Part shown: one piece after another, positions 1 to 10,185 of the stretch
How positions within the stretch are numbered: position 1 is the first letter of the stretch
Layout of the letters: the number at the start of each line of letters is the position of its first letter
Origin: Amoeboaphelidium occidentale
Taxonomy: Eukaryota; Aphelidiomycota; Aphelidea
Assembly (NCBI GenBank): GCA_023515795.1
Contig: JALGPX010000091.1
Coordinates: 1-43,835, forward strand
Length of the DNA stretch: 43,835 bases
Reading direction: 5' to 3'
The notes under the pieces: generated by a model
Databases searched by the model: none
What the model saw: only the letters and a program-made list of their open reading frames with translations
Told to the model about the DNA's origin: nothing
Made by a program: the position numbers and the translations under genes

Positions 1-1
1 G

Positions 2-1591
2 ACAAATTGCCAAGTATATGTTTCTACAACTCTTTGGGGACGAGTACACAGATGGGCGAGGCATTTGTTGGAGATTAAATTACCGGCTGTTTTCAAAAAC
101 TGTGCCCGAAGCAAAGCAGCTGCTACTTATTTAATTTCATGTCTTCTATACGAAGAACCATCAGAAAAAGAACGCAAGAGACCCTCTCTTCAAAAAAAAT
201 TACTGGAGTTCTGCAAGAAGGTCTGGAACAAGAACTATATTTGGCTTTGATCGAAGTTTATTCGATTCTACTACGACATACTCATTGTGCCGGACTGCAT
301 TTAAATAGTGCTACTGTCAAGAAGAATTGGGATCGCTATTTCGGATTAATGTGGGTAATCCTGAGACATTTCGAAGAATATGGACCAAAAGACTGTGAAA
401 GTAGAGCCCAAGAACAGAGGCGTAGAAGGGGCTTACAATTATTTAACGTAGTTCCCTTGGCTCAAATTCAAAACGGTTTTGTGACTTTTGATACAAGTGG
501 GCTCTACGAGTTGACAAGGAACTTGAATATAAACTCAAAGAATAATCCTCTGCAGTCCGCATCTACTAATATTCAACAACAACCTAAAAATTACGTCAGT
601 CCTGTTCAGGGGTTTCTGGCCAATGCGGAGGAAGAATGGAGAAAGGTTCTGCGTTTAAAGAGAGTTGTTCCTAAAAATCGGTCTTTCAGCTATTCAATAA
701 GTACTGATGGCATCTCGCTACATTTGAACTTGAAAAAAACAGATTGAAAAAACAGAGTCTACTATAGATGAGTTTGGATACAAAACAGATGACTCCAAGG
801 AATACGTTCCAGTGGATTTAAAGGATAGGACTGTAGTTGGTATTGATCCAAACAGACAGGACTTGTTTATGGCGTATGATGGTAAACAGAAGTTTCAGGT
901 TACTGGTAAAGAATGGAGATATATGTCGGGTATTACAGCAGCAAAGAAGAAACGAGAGAATTGGTTGAAGAAACGAAATGACATTGTGAATGCAAATTCC
1001 AATGTACCTACATCAAAGGTATCCCATGTTTCGGATCTACATAATCATTTCTTTTATCTCTTTGCTCATTTGAATTTATGGTTTGACTTTTATGGTTCCA
1101 GGCAATGGAGGCAGTTGCGAAAGAGATCAAGTATCAAACGACAACAAGCTCTTGATTTAATAGTGAATCGGATTATTGGAAAAGTTGAGAGGAAATGTTA
1201 TCTTGGTCACAAAGGAGTTAATGCTAAGCAAAGCCGGTCATACAATAATGTGTTTGTTGCTTTTGGTGGTGGTCAGTTTAGTAGTACTTCTCGTGGACAT
1301 CATCCGATTCCTAGGCGTTCTTTGATCAACGCATTGAAACAGAGAAAGATTCCCATGAGACTTGTTGATGAGTTCAGAACAAGCATGCTTTGTTGTAAAT
1401 GCAAGGAACCGTTACCAAAGAGGGGAATGTGGAACGTGAAACGATGTGATAATTGCAACATCTTTTGGAACAGAGATGTCAATGCTGCAGTGAACATCAG
1501 AGAAGTTTCCATCTCAGTGAATGCATCCAATGGAGTCAGACCAGGAAAATTCTCAAGATCATACAAATTTTGTAGCTCTACCAAAGCTTAA
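2..1591 (+). pseudogene. Fanzor (eukaryotic TnpB-like RNA-guided nuclease), frame disrupted, 5' end outside window
   Basis: Fanzors are TnpB/Cas12-related nucleases carried by eukaryotic mobile elements and guided by an omega RNA. Seen: the RuvC-I aspartate lies in GIDPNRQ (codon 845-847), a glutamate in VDEFRTS (1370-1372) fits the rearranged RuvC-II position of Fanzors, two CxxC pairs form a zinc finger at about 1388-1460, and the RuvC-III aspartate lies in WNRDVNAA (1475-1477). The middle part (TDGISLHL, about 707-732) also matches the family and is in frame 1 (139-747), whereas the catalytic part is in frame 2 (about 740-1591). The switch falls in a run of seven A (733-739) and needs a +1 or -2 shift, so classical -1 slippage does not explain it. 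Before about 250 the best frame is again different (frames 2 or 3 are open from the window edge). I infer a recently damaged or mis-sequenced copy, about 510 codons visible. An unrecognised intron is a weaker alternative. Confidence 0.85.
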
Positions 1592-1757
1592 TTGCGGAGG
1601 GTCTTACGGAGTACATTGCTATTTTATAGCGTTTGTTACATATACCGAGTTGAGTGATTGGGATTCCGCGTATTTCAGTCTAGTGCTGAATAACGTAGCA
1701 CAAAAGTGCTGATTACTTAAACTCCAAGCAAAAAAAACGTTTTCATCAAAGTTCAAT
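1592..1757 (+). other. Gene-free 3' flank of the Fanzor; candidate omega-RNA or element right end
   Basis: This 166-bp stretch lies between the Fanzor stop and the 3' end of the opposite-strand FERM/RhoGEF gene. In TnpB and Fanzor loci the guide RNA usually overlaps the end of the nuclease gene and runs to the element's right end, so this is where it would be expected. Seen: AGTGCT at 1682-1687, AGCAC at 1697-1701 and AGTGCT at 1705-1710 can form either of two mutually exclusive short hairpins. I see no clear terminal inverted repeat or target-site duplication, because the left end is outside the window. Confidence 0.35.
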
Positions 1758-4700
1758 CTATTTTTGGTGACCGCCATCCATTTTTAAAGTCTCTAATAAA
1801 ACGTTTAAAGACTTCAGGTGGTTCTGGAACTCGCTCCTTGCACGCGATTCCATTTCCAGTTGTTTCAGAACCTGTTGATTCAGTTCTAGGTCCTTTTGGC
1901 CACCAGAGGGTCTTTGGGAAAGATTAGCCACACTCTCATAAGCAATATTCTTTCCCTTCTCCGAACTCAGTTCTGCCTCTAATTTTCTAGCCTTCTCTCT
2001 CTCCGACAAAAGTTCTGCTTGCAAAGACTTGTTATCGTCGATTAATTTTTTGACCACCGCGCTAAGCTCATCAACTTGGCGTGATAGTCCTGTAAGATCC
2101 GTGCTATTTTCAAGAGGGGATTGTTTGAAACTGACTGAGGGTTGTTTTGATAGTTGAACAGATGACTGGGATTGTGTTACCAATGGAAGTTGTGCCTGTG
2201 ATGTTGATGATGGGCTGTCAGGAGATTCAGAAACAAGTGTCTCTGATGTATTCTCTCTACGCCAGCCACCTAATTTTCTAACGGTGTTTGTTAGTTTGCT
2301 TCTGATAACGGTTCCGCTGGCAACGGAAACACTAGAATCCTGTTGTGCAAAAGATTCGACACTTCGAAGTTTCTTCCAGTCAATTTCAACCTTGTCTTTT
2401 CTTGGTGGTCTTGATCTGAGATCCTCTATAGCAGACAACCATCTCTCTTTGTCTTCATAGTTAAGACATGTCATCACGTAAGTTTTCTGAATGTCTGAAC
2501 GGAACAGCTCCCATGCGAATTTCATTTCATCGCTCTCACCTGCATCTTGTACCCTCTCTTTTGTGCTTATTTGACTAATAGGGATAGCTCCTTTAAACCT
2601 GTAGCTTGTAGATGTACTCTTTGGCTTCTTCGTCTCTTTACAGAAGACCAGAGCCTCATCAAACAAGAAGAATGTAAAAGAAACATCTTTGGAAGCAGCG
2701 CTATTACCGAACTTGCTTTTTGAAAGCATGAATGATTTTTCAACCATAACCATCTTGCCGTCATTCAGCAAAGCACCAAAATGTTGCATTGGTGGTCCTT
2801 CATAACCTTCCATCTTAGATTGAAGCATGTTTAGTGTTCTTTCGTTCTCTCTCTTTCGCTTTATCTCATTAACACTTTGAGCAACGTCTTTCATCTTTTG
2901 TAATCCCCTCTCTAATTCGCCATATCCAGGGAATTGTTCAGGAGTGTATCTGACTAATTCTTTGAGAAGCAAGTGGTATCTCATGATTCTTTGGACAGGC
3001 TTGATCAATTTCGAAGACAATGCATGTTTTGCATTCTGATCTTTCTGCGGATCTCCGCTGAAACCAATAGCTGCCATTACTTCTGCAGATGCCTTAATAT
3101 CCGCTGGCAATCTTTCCGCTGGTTCTGCATGATTTAAGCAATACTGCTCATAAAGTGGAATAAAGCGATCACCATTATCGTAGAATATTTTCCCGACAAC
3201 TCCAACGCTCTTGATATCTTGAGAATTCTTTTCAAGATCTTGAACAAGTCCTTGATGAAATTGACTGAGACTCTCGACATTGCCAAACATTTCCAAGAAC
3301 TCAGCAGCATAAGGTTGTCCTGAAAAAGCCTTTAAGGGAGAAACATGCTGCTGTACAATGTTCTGCAAATCTCTCGCATAATTCTGCTCAGTGAAAACTA
3401 TTTCGTCCAAAACTTTTCTCATAAAATCCTCTGTTGTCATGGCAGGCTGGCCACCAGTAGTTGATGATGTTTTTGTTCGAACTTTTGCTGCTTTCAGTTT
3501 ATCTTGAATCTCTTGGATTTTGGCTGGAATCACACCGCTTTGTAGTACCTGCAGAATAGTATCACAAACCTTTGAGAACGAAATCAGAGAAAAGTTGTTC
3601 AGCTCTTCTGGCGAGAACAAAGAGTTTTCGCTTAGTTTCAAAGTTTCCTTGCAGTACTGTAGAAATGCTTGAACGTTCTCAACAGCAAGATATGCTGGAA
3701 GATCAGAGGATGGAAAATGACCGCCTGTGTATTCATGAGCTATTTCATGATTTAAAGTCTCATCTAGTCTTGAGAGTGAATGAATCAAGTTTCTTAGAGC
3801 AACTCCATTCTTTAAGCACTGGAAAAGATCTTCTGGATCCTGTGGACGCACTAAAAGGATAAGTAAAATCGTAACGGAAACATACAGAGGCCATCAGATT
3901 CGAGTAAATCGAAAGACGTTGATAATAATCCAAACTTTTCTCTAATTGTTTTACACTTCCGCCTTAGTTTTGCTTTCAGTTCTGCATCGTGCAACAGATT
4001 AAACAGTCTTAGGATTTCTAAGGTTTGAAGCGAGAACGAACGAATAGACTAAAAATTAGTCAGTATTAAAGAAAACTTTCCTTTTCTGAAGGGCTCTTGA
4101 AATTGATATCCAGAACCAAAGAATTATTTTTGTACTTGACAGATGCAAAATCCAACACTAGTTTCTCTGTAACATTTTTGGTGTTCTTTTCTATCAAAGC
4201 TACATGATCTCTACTAATTCCAAGCAGGAAATTGTCTGGAATGATAGAATAGAAGAGCTCAAACCCGTAAGTAGCGAGTCTCTGTGCAGATGCAATATAG
4301 GCCTTTTCTGCATCACTTTTGCTTAGTCCTTTATGCTGTTGATGAGCTGCAAAAAACTTCTTTTGCCACCAATTCTCGTTCTTTGTCATTGTCATCTTCA
4401 TGAAATATGGAGGCAAATAATCATTGAGCGAGGTCAAGTAACCTGGTTTGTGTTTCTCCGGGTCGAAATCTCCAAAAGTGGCTTGAAGCTGTAACGAAGC
4501 AAAATCAATCACTTCGTTTTCTCCAAGTTGGACTGTACCACCTAGAATGTATTTCTTGACTTGTATGTAGTACAAGTATGTTATTTTTGGATCTGTAAGC
4601 TCGGAAACATCCAAGTAAAGAAGCCTTGACTTGAAAACTAACTTTGAGCTGGCCGTTACATTTTGACGAGATAGAGGGATTCTTGGTATAATCCAACGCT

Positions 4701-6507
4701 CGCTGTTGTCTCTAACCTCACAAATACCAAACAGATCGCTCTCAGACAATTCTAGCTTATCAACAACCAATTGGACCAATTGCTGTCCTGTTGTGTGACT
4801 CGTTATCATGAAGCTTCTTCTTGTGTCATCTAACATGTAAACATGTAAAACTTCTCCTTGTTTCGTGTTTGCTTTTAAACCTTCTGATTTTCTTGCTAGA
4901 GAAGAGGACGAGCCCTTGTCTCTCTTTTTGAAAGTGACCATGGAACCTTTGAAAGTTCCTTGAAAGGACTGGCATTCACCCATGTAAAAACCATTTCCAA
5001 TCTTTTTCAGGACTTTAATCTCATCTCCTGTTAAGAACATCAATTCATCAGGAGATTTCGCTGCATGATCGCATTTTGCAATACAAATTATTGGAGTATC
5101 AGAATCATTTGGATCATCTAAAAACTCATTGTCGAAATCATCATCCTTGCTATCGAAGCGACTGGAGTACGTATTCAGATATTCCAATAAACGATCATCT
5201 CCAGAGAATTGAGAGAATACTACGAATTGTAAACTACCAACGGAAGAATCGGTAAAATGAAGGTTCAATAGGTATCTGAAAGGCCTATCTTTTAATCCAT
5301 TCGCCAAATCAATAGAGAACTTGTTGGACATCTTTTTGACGGTCCCAAATTTGGATTTTGCTGAGAGCGTATGTCTTTTCCCATCAGTCTTCTGATTTAC
5401 CATGTTTGCAGCTTCAAGCGCCAAACTTTGCTGAGAAGAGAATGACAGTTTCTCCGCCGATTTGTGGATGGATTTGTCATCATCCGACGAGGAAGCTATA
5501 AATGGAATAGCATTTGATTTCCTTGAAAGAGGGTTATTCTTGGTTGCTTCGTCTTCAACTTGTACAAAAGTCCATCCAGAGAGAACTTTGTATGGAATAT
5601 ACAATACATCATGGCTCTTTTCTGAAACTAGATGAATTCCTTCGGATCCTATTTTGAAGATCATCGGTGCATTATTTTCAGCGTGAACACATTCAAAGGT
5701 GTTGGTAAACCATTCCGGAAAGGTTTGCTTTATCAAATGCAGAAACCTCCTGACGCCATCCTTGTAAGAGACGTTCGAGGTTGAAAGTGATTTGGTTGCG
5801 CGTAAAGCTTCCTCAATAAATTGGTCGAGAGCAGTTCCAGTCAGATTATTCTTGGGCATCAAATTCTTTGCATCTTCCAAGAAGCTGAAACTTGGTCCAG
5901 CAGATAATTGATGTTTACAATGGATTTGCAAAGCCAACAAATTAAGCAAAACGTCTCTGCTTAATGATTCACAATTAACCATACGAAAGCGTTTTGCAAA
6001 TTCCTGGTATAGGAAGTTAAGTGTAGTTTGATCTTCCAGCTCTTTTCTAGGATCTTCGAAGGAATACTTCATTGCGACATACAGCTTAGCTTTCTGAATG
6101 AATATCACTTGATCAAGTATCGGAACCTCATCCAATAGAAAGACCTTTTCTACGAGATTAAGCATTGTAACTCGTAGCGTCGTACCTTCGCCGTCATACT
6201 GAGAAGAGGTTGATGAACTCACAGAGGTCTTTGATCCGGTTGGAACAGGCGGACCTCCAAACTCGTATTGAACGAGTATACTCTTGACGCATTGCAGTCC
6301 AAAGAAACCTATTTGAGATATTCCAACTTTCCTTGCAACACTGGAGAGCAAGATCTAACAAGATCAGTAATCAACATCCAAACCAACCTTAGGGGTAGTC
6401 GAATAAGTCAAAGGAAACTTGAATGAAGAGTTATCACCCAACTCAACACTGATTATAGTCGATCCACTTGATAATTGTGCATTAGAACTCAGCTCTGACA
6501 CACTCAT
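1758..6507 (-). CDS. FERM-SH3-FERM-CH-DH-PH protein (Cdc24-like RhoGEF fusion)
   Basis: Proposed exons on the minus strand: 6507-6388, 6354-4077, 4017-3886, 3850-1758, in phase throughout, giving about 1540 residues. The first FERM spans roughly residues 15-430. Its F1 lobe is completed only by exon 1, across a 33-nt intron. An SH3 domain follows (about 460-515), then a second FERM (about 540-825), a Cdc24-type CH region (about 815-980), a DH domain (about 980-1175, with PVQRIMRYHLLLKELV), a PH domain (about 1195-1330) and a coiled coil near the end. Known: DH-PH modules activate Rho/Cdc42 GTPases, and FERM domains bind membrane lipids and receptor tails. The join between FERM2 and the CH region is inferred: the FERM half alone would lack the last helix of its F3 lobe, and the CH exon has no in-frame ATG. 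The donor there (GTTTTC, 59-nt intron) is weak. The alternative is two separate genes. No PB1 domain is seen at the C-terminus. Confidence 0.7.
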
Positions 6508-6538
6508 TTCGCGGTAATGACAAGGCGAGCAATCAAAA

Positions 6539-6548
6539 CTATTTATAG
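6539..6548. promoter_or_regulatory. TATA-like element in a 67-bp divergent promoter
   Basis: CTATTTATAG reads as CTATAAATAG on the minus strand, 32-41 bp upstream of the FERM/RhoGEF start codon at 6507. On the plus strand it ends 26 bp before the BRCA2 start at 6575. The two divergent genes share only 67 bp, so one element may serve the minus-strand gene. Assignment is by motif and position only. Confidence 0.4.
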
Positions 6549-6574
6549 ATGCAGCGATTTGACTTGTTTCAACA

Positions 6575-9500
6575 ATGACCGACGTTTGGTTTGAATTGCT
6601 ACCCGAGAATGTTCAAAAATTATTTCTGAAAGAAGTCGAAGCGTTAGAATGCAATGCATTTAAAACGCCCTATGAGAAGAGGAAAAAGGACGAAGCTAAT
6701 TCGGACCAGGTTTCGAAACTTCGAGGATTTTCTGGGCCTAACATTTTAGAACAACATTTTCAAAGAAGGCCATTTTCAGTTCCAATGGAGTGACAGTTTC
6801 GAAACGCCGCTGAAGGCCTCAGCTCCTGCGCATTCCCAAGAAAAGCCTAAATTCAAAATTCCTATGACACCGATAAGGACTTCAATGCATAACACGAAAA
6901 CATCGGAAACGGCGAAAAGCACGACATCTTCTGATGTAAAATCAGTTGATAAAATAATGGCATCAGTTTCTACCCAAACAGATAATTATTCGTATGGGAA
7001 TGCTGAAGTGCGCGCCGTGGATTTAAAACAGAAGGATAACTGCAATTATGTTGAAACAAAAGAACCTAGGCAGGTCGCAGATTCTCCTGTGGCTGGATTT
7101 GGTTTCAAAACAGCTGGTGGCAAAAAGACGTTAGCGCCGTCCAAAGAAGCCATGGAAAAGGCGAAGCAAAGTTTACAAGTTGGACCTGATGAATTTGATG
7201 GCATTGCAAAGACTGAAACTGTTCCTATTAAAAATCAAACAGAAATGGCCAAAAATTTGTCCGGATTTCAATTAGCTGGAGGCAGGAAGGTCGAAATCAC
7301 TAACGCAGAGTCGTTGGCAAAGGCTAAAAAATTATTGGAAGTTCAAGAAGACAACAATCTGTTTGAATTTCATGATGATGTTCATGAAACTGTCAGAGAT
7401 TCACATGAAAAGAAAAATCTAAAGGAACAGAACGTAACAGCAACTTCGGGGTTTCAAACAGCGGCTGGTAAAAAGATGAAACCTTTATCAAACGAAGCCA
7501 TCGAAAGAGCGAAAAAGTTGCTTGATATTGATGAGGGGGAAGTTATGCTGGATGATCCTCGTCCTTCACCACCAAAACCCGTCAAAATGGATGGCTTTGG
7601 TGCTGCATCCGGAAAGAAGCTATTAGCGCCCTCAAAAGAAGCACTAGAGAAAGCTAAAAGACTATTGGGTTCTGATGGCGAGGCGGATAAAACGGAACAG
7701 GCTCCGATGGGGTTTAAGACTGATGGAACTGGCAAAATTAAACCATTGTCAACTGAGGCGCTTGATAAAGCCAAGAAACTTCTCGGAGACGATGATGATA
7801 ATTCGGAGAAAGAATCTTATAGTAAGGACTTTGCGAAGCCTGCCCAGATGTTTGGGTTCGGCGCAGCGTCTGGTAAGAAATTGCTGGCACCTTCAAAAGA
7901 AGCATTAGAAAAGGCAAAGCAAATGATGGACTTGGATTCAGAATTCAACAAAATCGAGTCAAATTTGAAAGTCACAGCTCTAGAGAAGCCGAAACAAGTT
8001 GCTGGAAAAGCATCAGATGATTCAAGCAGCAAACCGCCAGCTCACTCTATTAAAACACAGAGCAAGATTTTTGGTTTTGGGTCTGCTTCTGGAAAGAAAC
8101 TCCCATCTCCAACAAAAGAAGCCCTGGAGAAGGCCCAGAAGATGATGGAAGAAGAAAATACTGTCATATTGCAATCCGTGAAAGAGTCGCATCTGGAAGT
8201 TACAGCAGGATATTTAGAGAATCGAAGGGATCAACATATGTTACAGAATGATTTAAGGCCGCCAATGAAGAATGAACCACGAAATGTCAACTCTGGAAAC
8301 TCTGAAAAGAGAGTCTTAGAGCAAACGAATTTAGATATGCCGCCTCCATCCAAAATCCTTCGTGTGCAAGAACCAGTGCGTAAAAATGCAGACAGAAGGA
8401 AGACAATGCCAGCAGTCCCCCAAGAAAGAAAACCAAATGCCGCCAAACGACAGAATACGTCTACTAAAAGACAAAGTATGCCTCCTAAAAAGCCACCTGT
8501 TGTTCATGAGACGGTTGCCATTGAACCGAAAGCAAAAATAGTACCACTATTTGATACAAAGAATGTTCCCACAAACAGAATAAGTTATAGACAGTTAGAG
8601 GATGACTTTTCTTCCGATTATTATTTTGAAAGGCTGCCAAAGCAAGTAATCAACATGACTTTCGATTCAGCCAAGGAATATAAAATCGATGGTCAATGGT
8701 CAGCAGAAGACGCTCTCAAAGCTTTGGAATCTCTTGGCGCTCGTATTGATCTAATCGGTCCAGAATGGGTTGCAAATCATTATGCTTTTATCATTTGGAA
8801 ACTTGCTTCAACGCTGAGGCGTTTTCCATCCAAGCTCACTTTTGAAAACTTTTCCAAAGAACACATTTTGGCGCAGTTAAGATACAGGTACGAGGTTGAA
8901 ATTGTTCAAGGAAAAAGATCTTGTCTGAAAGCTGTAGCAGAGAAGGACGATACACCTTCAAGGCCAATAGTGCTGTTTGTTGTCAAGAAGCAAAACTCAA
9001 AAGATGAATTTATAGTTTCCGATGGATGGTACTGCTTCAATGCACTGTTTGATAAAACTTTATCACAAGCTTATGATAATGGGAAGTTGGCGATAGGCTC
9101 AAAGTTTTATTCTTTTGGGGCTCAGGTAAGGCAACATGATTTTTGTCCCTGAGATTTAGTTACTACACGCAGATGCATGTCCTCCTTTGGAGCTTCCACC
9201 ATCTAGCATGATAAGATTTCAGGCCAATAGTTGCCGAAGAGTTCCATGGGACACCAAACTGGGATTCTCGAGAAAAACGCCATTCAAATCGCTTTTCAAA
9301 GATATTAAATTAGACGGTGGAATTGTCCCTCGACTTGAAGTTGTTATCACTAAAACTTATCCAGTTTGTTATATGGAGATAACCAATGATGGTGAGAGGA
9401 ACGTTAGGCATATGTTGGAAGATTTTCAATTTGAAGGCCAGGAAAAGGTTATTTAATGGGAGCTCCTTTTAATTGTGTAGCCAAACATTAGGGCGTTTAT

Positions 9501-10176
9501 GAAATTCAGAGTTATGGATCAGAATGGAGACACAGCAATAATCTGCTACTGGAATCCAAGTGAAGACCTTAGGTATCAAGTCAAGATTGGAAAGTACATG
9601 GAGGTAACTTTATCTCTCTAGACTTTAACTCCAAGATATACAACTTAGCGCCTGGACGCTCTGAAATTTACAGTCTTTCACTGAGTACTTCTCGAAGTAC
9701 ATCATGGAGAATCATAAAACAACCATGGCCTATGGATATTCCCACGGAGGCTCCGTTAACTTGTACTGATATAAGTGCTCCAAATGTTAACTATGGAGAA
9801 GTCGACGTAATTGCATGCATCTTAAGTGTTGTGGATAGTACCGTGTTTATTTGTGACGAAAATGAATCTTTGGCTGCTGTAACTCTTTTCGGCAAACGTT
9901 TCAAGGAAAAGTCTTTTTCTAGGATAGTGAAGGTAAGCTTATGATTAGATATTAACAGGTTAGGAGGGAAATGTTGTATTCTTCTCCAATATTTGGTTTG
10001 AGTCTTATGATCACAAGTTCGGTCTTCCGGTTTTCAAAACTGTTGATGAAACAAAGATCTCGTTAAAAATCATTGGAAAAGTTGAAGCTCTTGCAAAGAA
10101 TCTGTCTTCTCTTAAATCAACCGACAGATTCGATTTCATGAAAAGAAGAATCCAGGATCGCCTCCAAGCGTTTTAG
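6575..10176 (+). CDS. BRCA2: BRCA2 homologue with seven BRC repeats
   Basis: Exons that keep the frame: 6575-6709, 6750-9125, 9160-9447, 9481-9603, 9636-9932, 9964-10176, giving 1143 residues, close to Ustilago Brh2. The introns are 31-40 nt. BRCA2 loads Rad51 onto RPA-coated single-stranded DNA during homologous recombination. Seen: an N-terminal FQWSDSF motif (near residue 56) like the tryptophan motif of other BRCA2 proteins, made readable only by removing intron 1; seven BRC repeats of the GFxxAxGKK...A..KAK type at about 7096, 7261, 7447, 7591, 7708, 7852 and 8071; then the helical domain (WVANHYAFIIWKLA), OB1, the NSCRR..WDTKLGF segment entering OB2, and an OB3 containing GEVDVIACILSV. 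The stop is 9 bp from the stop of the convergent FGD-like gene. I did not see a clear DSS1-specific signature beyond the domain itself, nor a separate C-terminal Rad51 motif. Confidence 0.95.
7096..8145 (+). repeat. Array of seven BRC repeats within BRCA2
   Basis: The units start near 7096, 7261, 7447, 7591, 7708, 7852 and 8071. Each has an FxxA-type Rad51-binding core (GFKTAGG, GFQLAGG, GFQTAAG, GFGAASG, GFKTDGT, GFGAASG, GFGSASG) followed by a basic/helical half ending KAK or KAQ. The fifth unit has D in place of the conserved A, so it may bind Rad51 weakly. Units four and six are identical at the protein level over about 22 residues but differ at many synonymous positions. Confidence 0.9.
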
Positions 10177-10185
10177 GCAAATATT

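Noticed and set aside
730-747. Programmed -1 frameshift at the AAAAAAC word in the Fanzor
   Set aside because: The heptamer is out of register with the zero frame and the needed change is +1 (or -2).
4066-6507. Myosin VII/X-type tail gene
   Set aside because: There is no motor, IQ or MyTH4 domain; the exon before FERM1 is a 40-codon start with an ATG, so no motor is upstream.
7454-8032. Antisense open frames through the BRC repeats
   Set aside because: They mirror the repeated, synonymous-rich BRC units and have no family features of their own.
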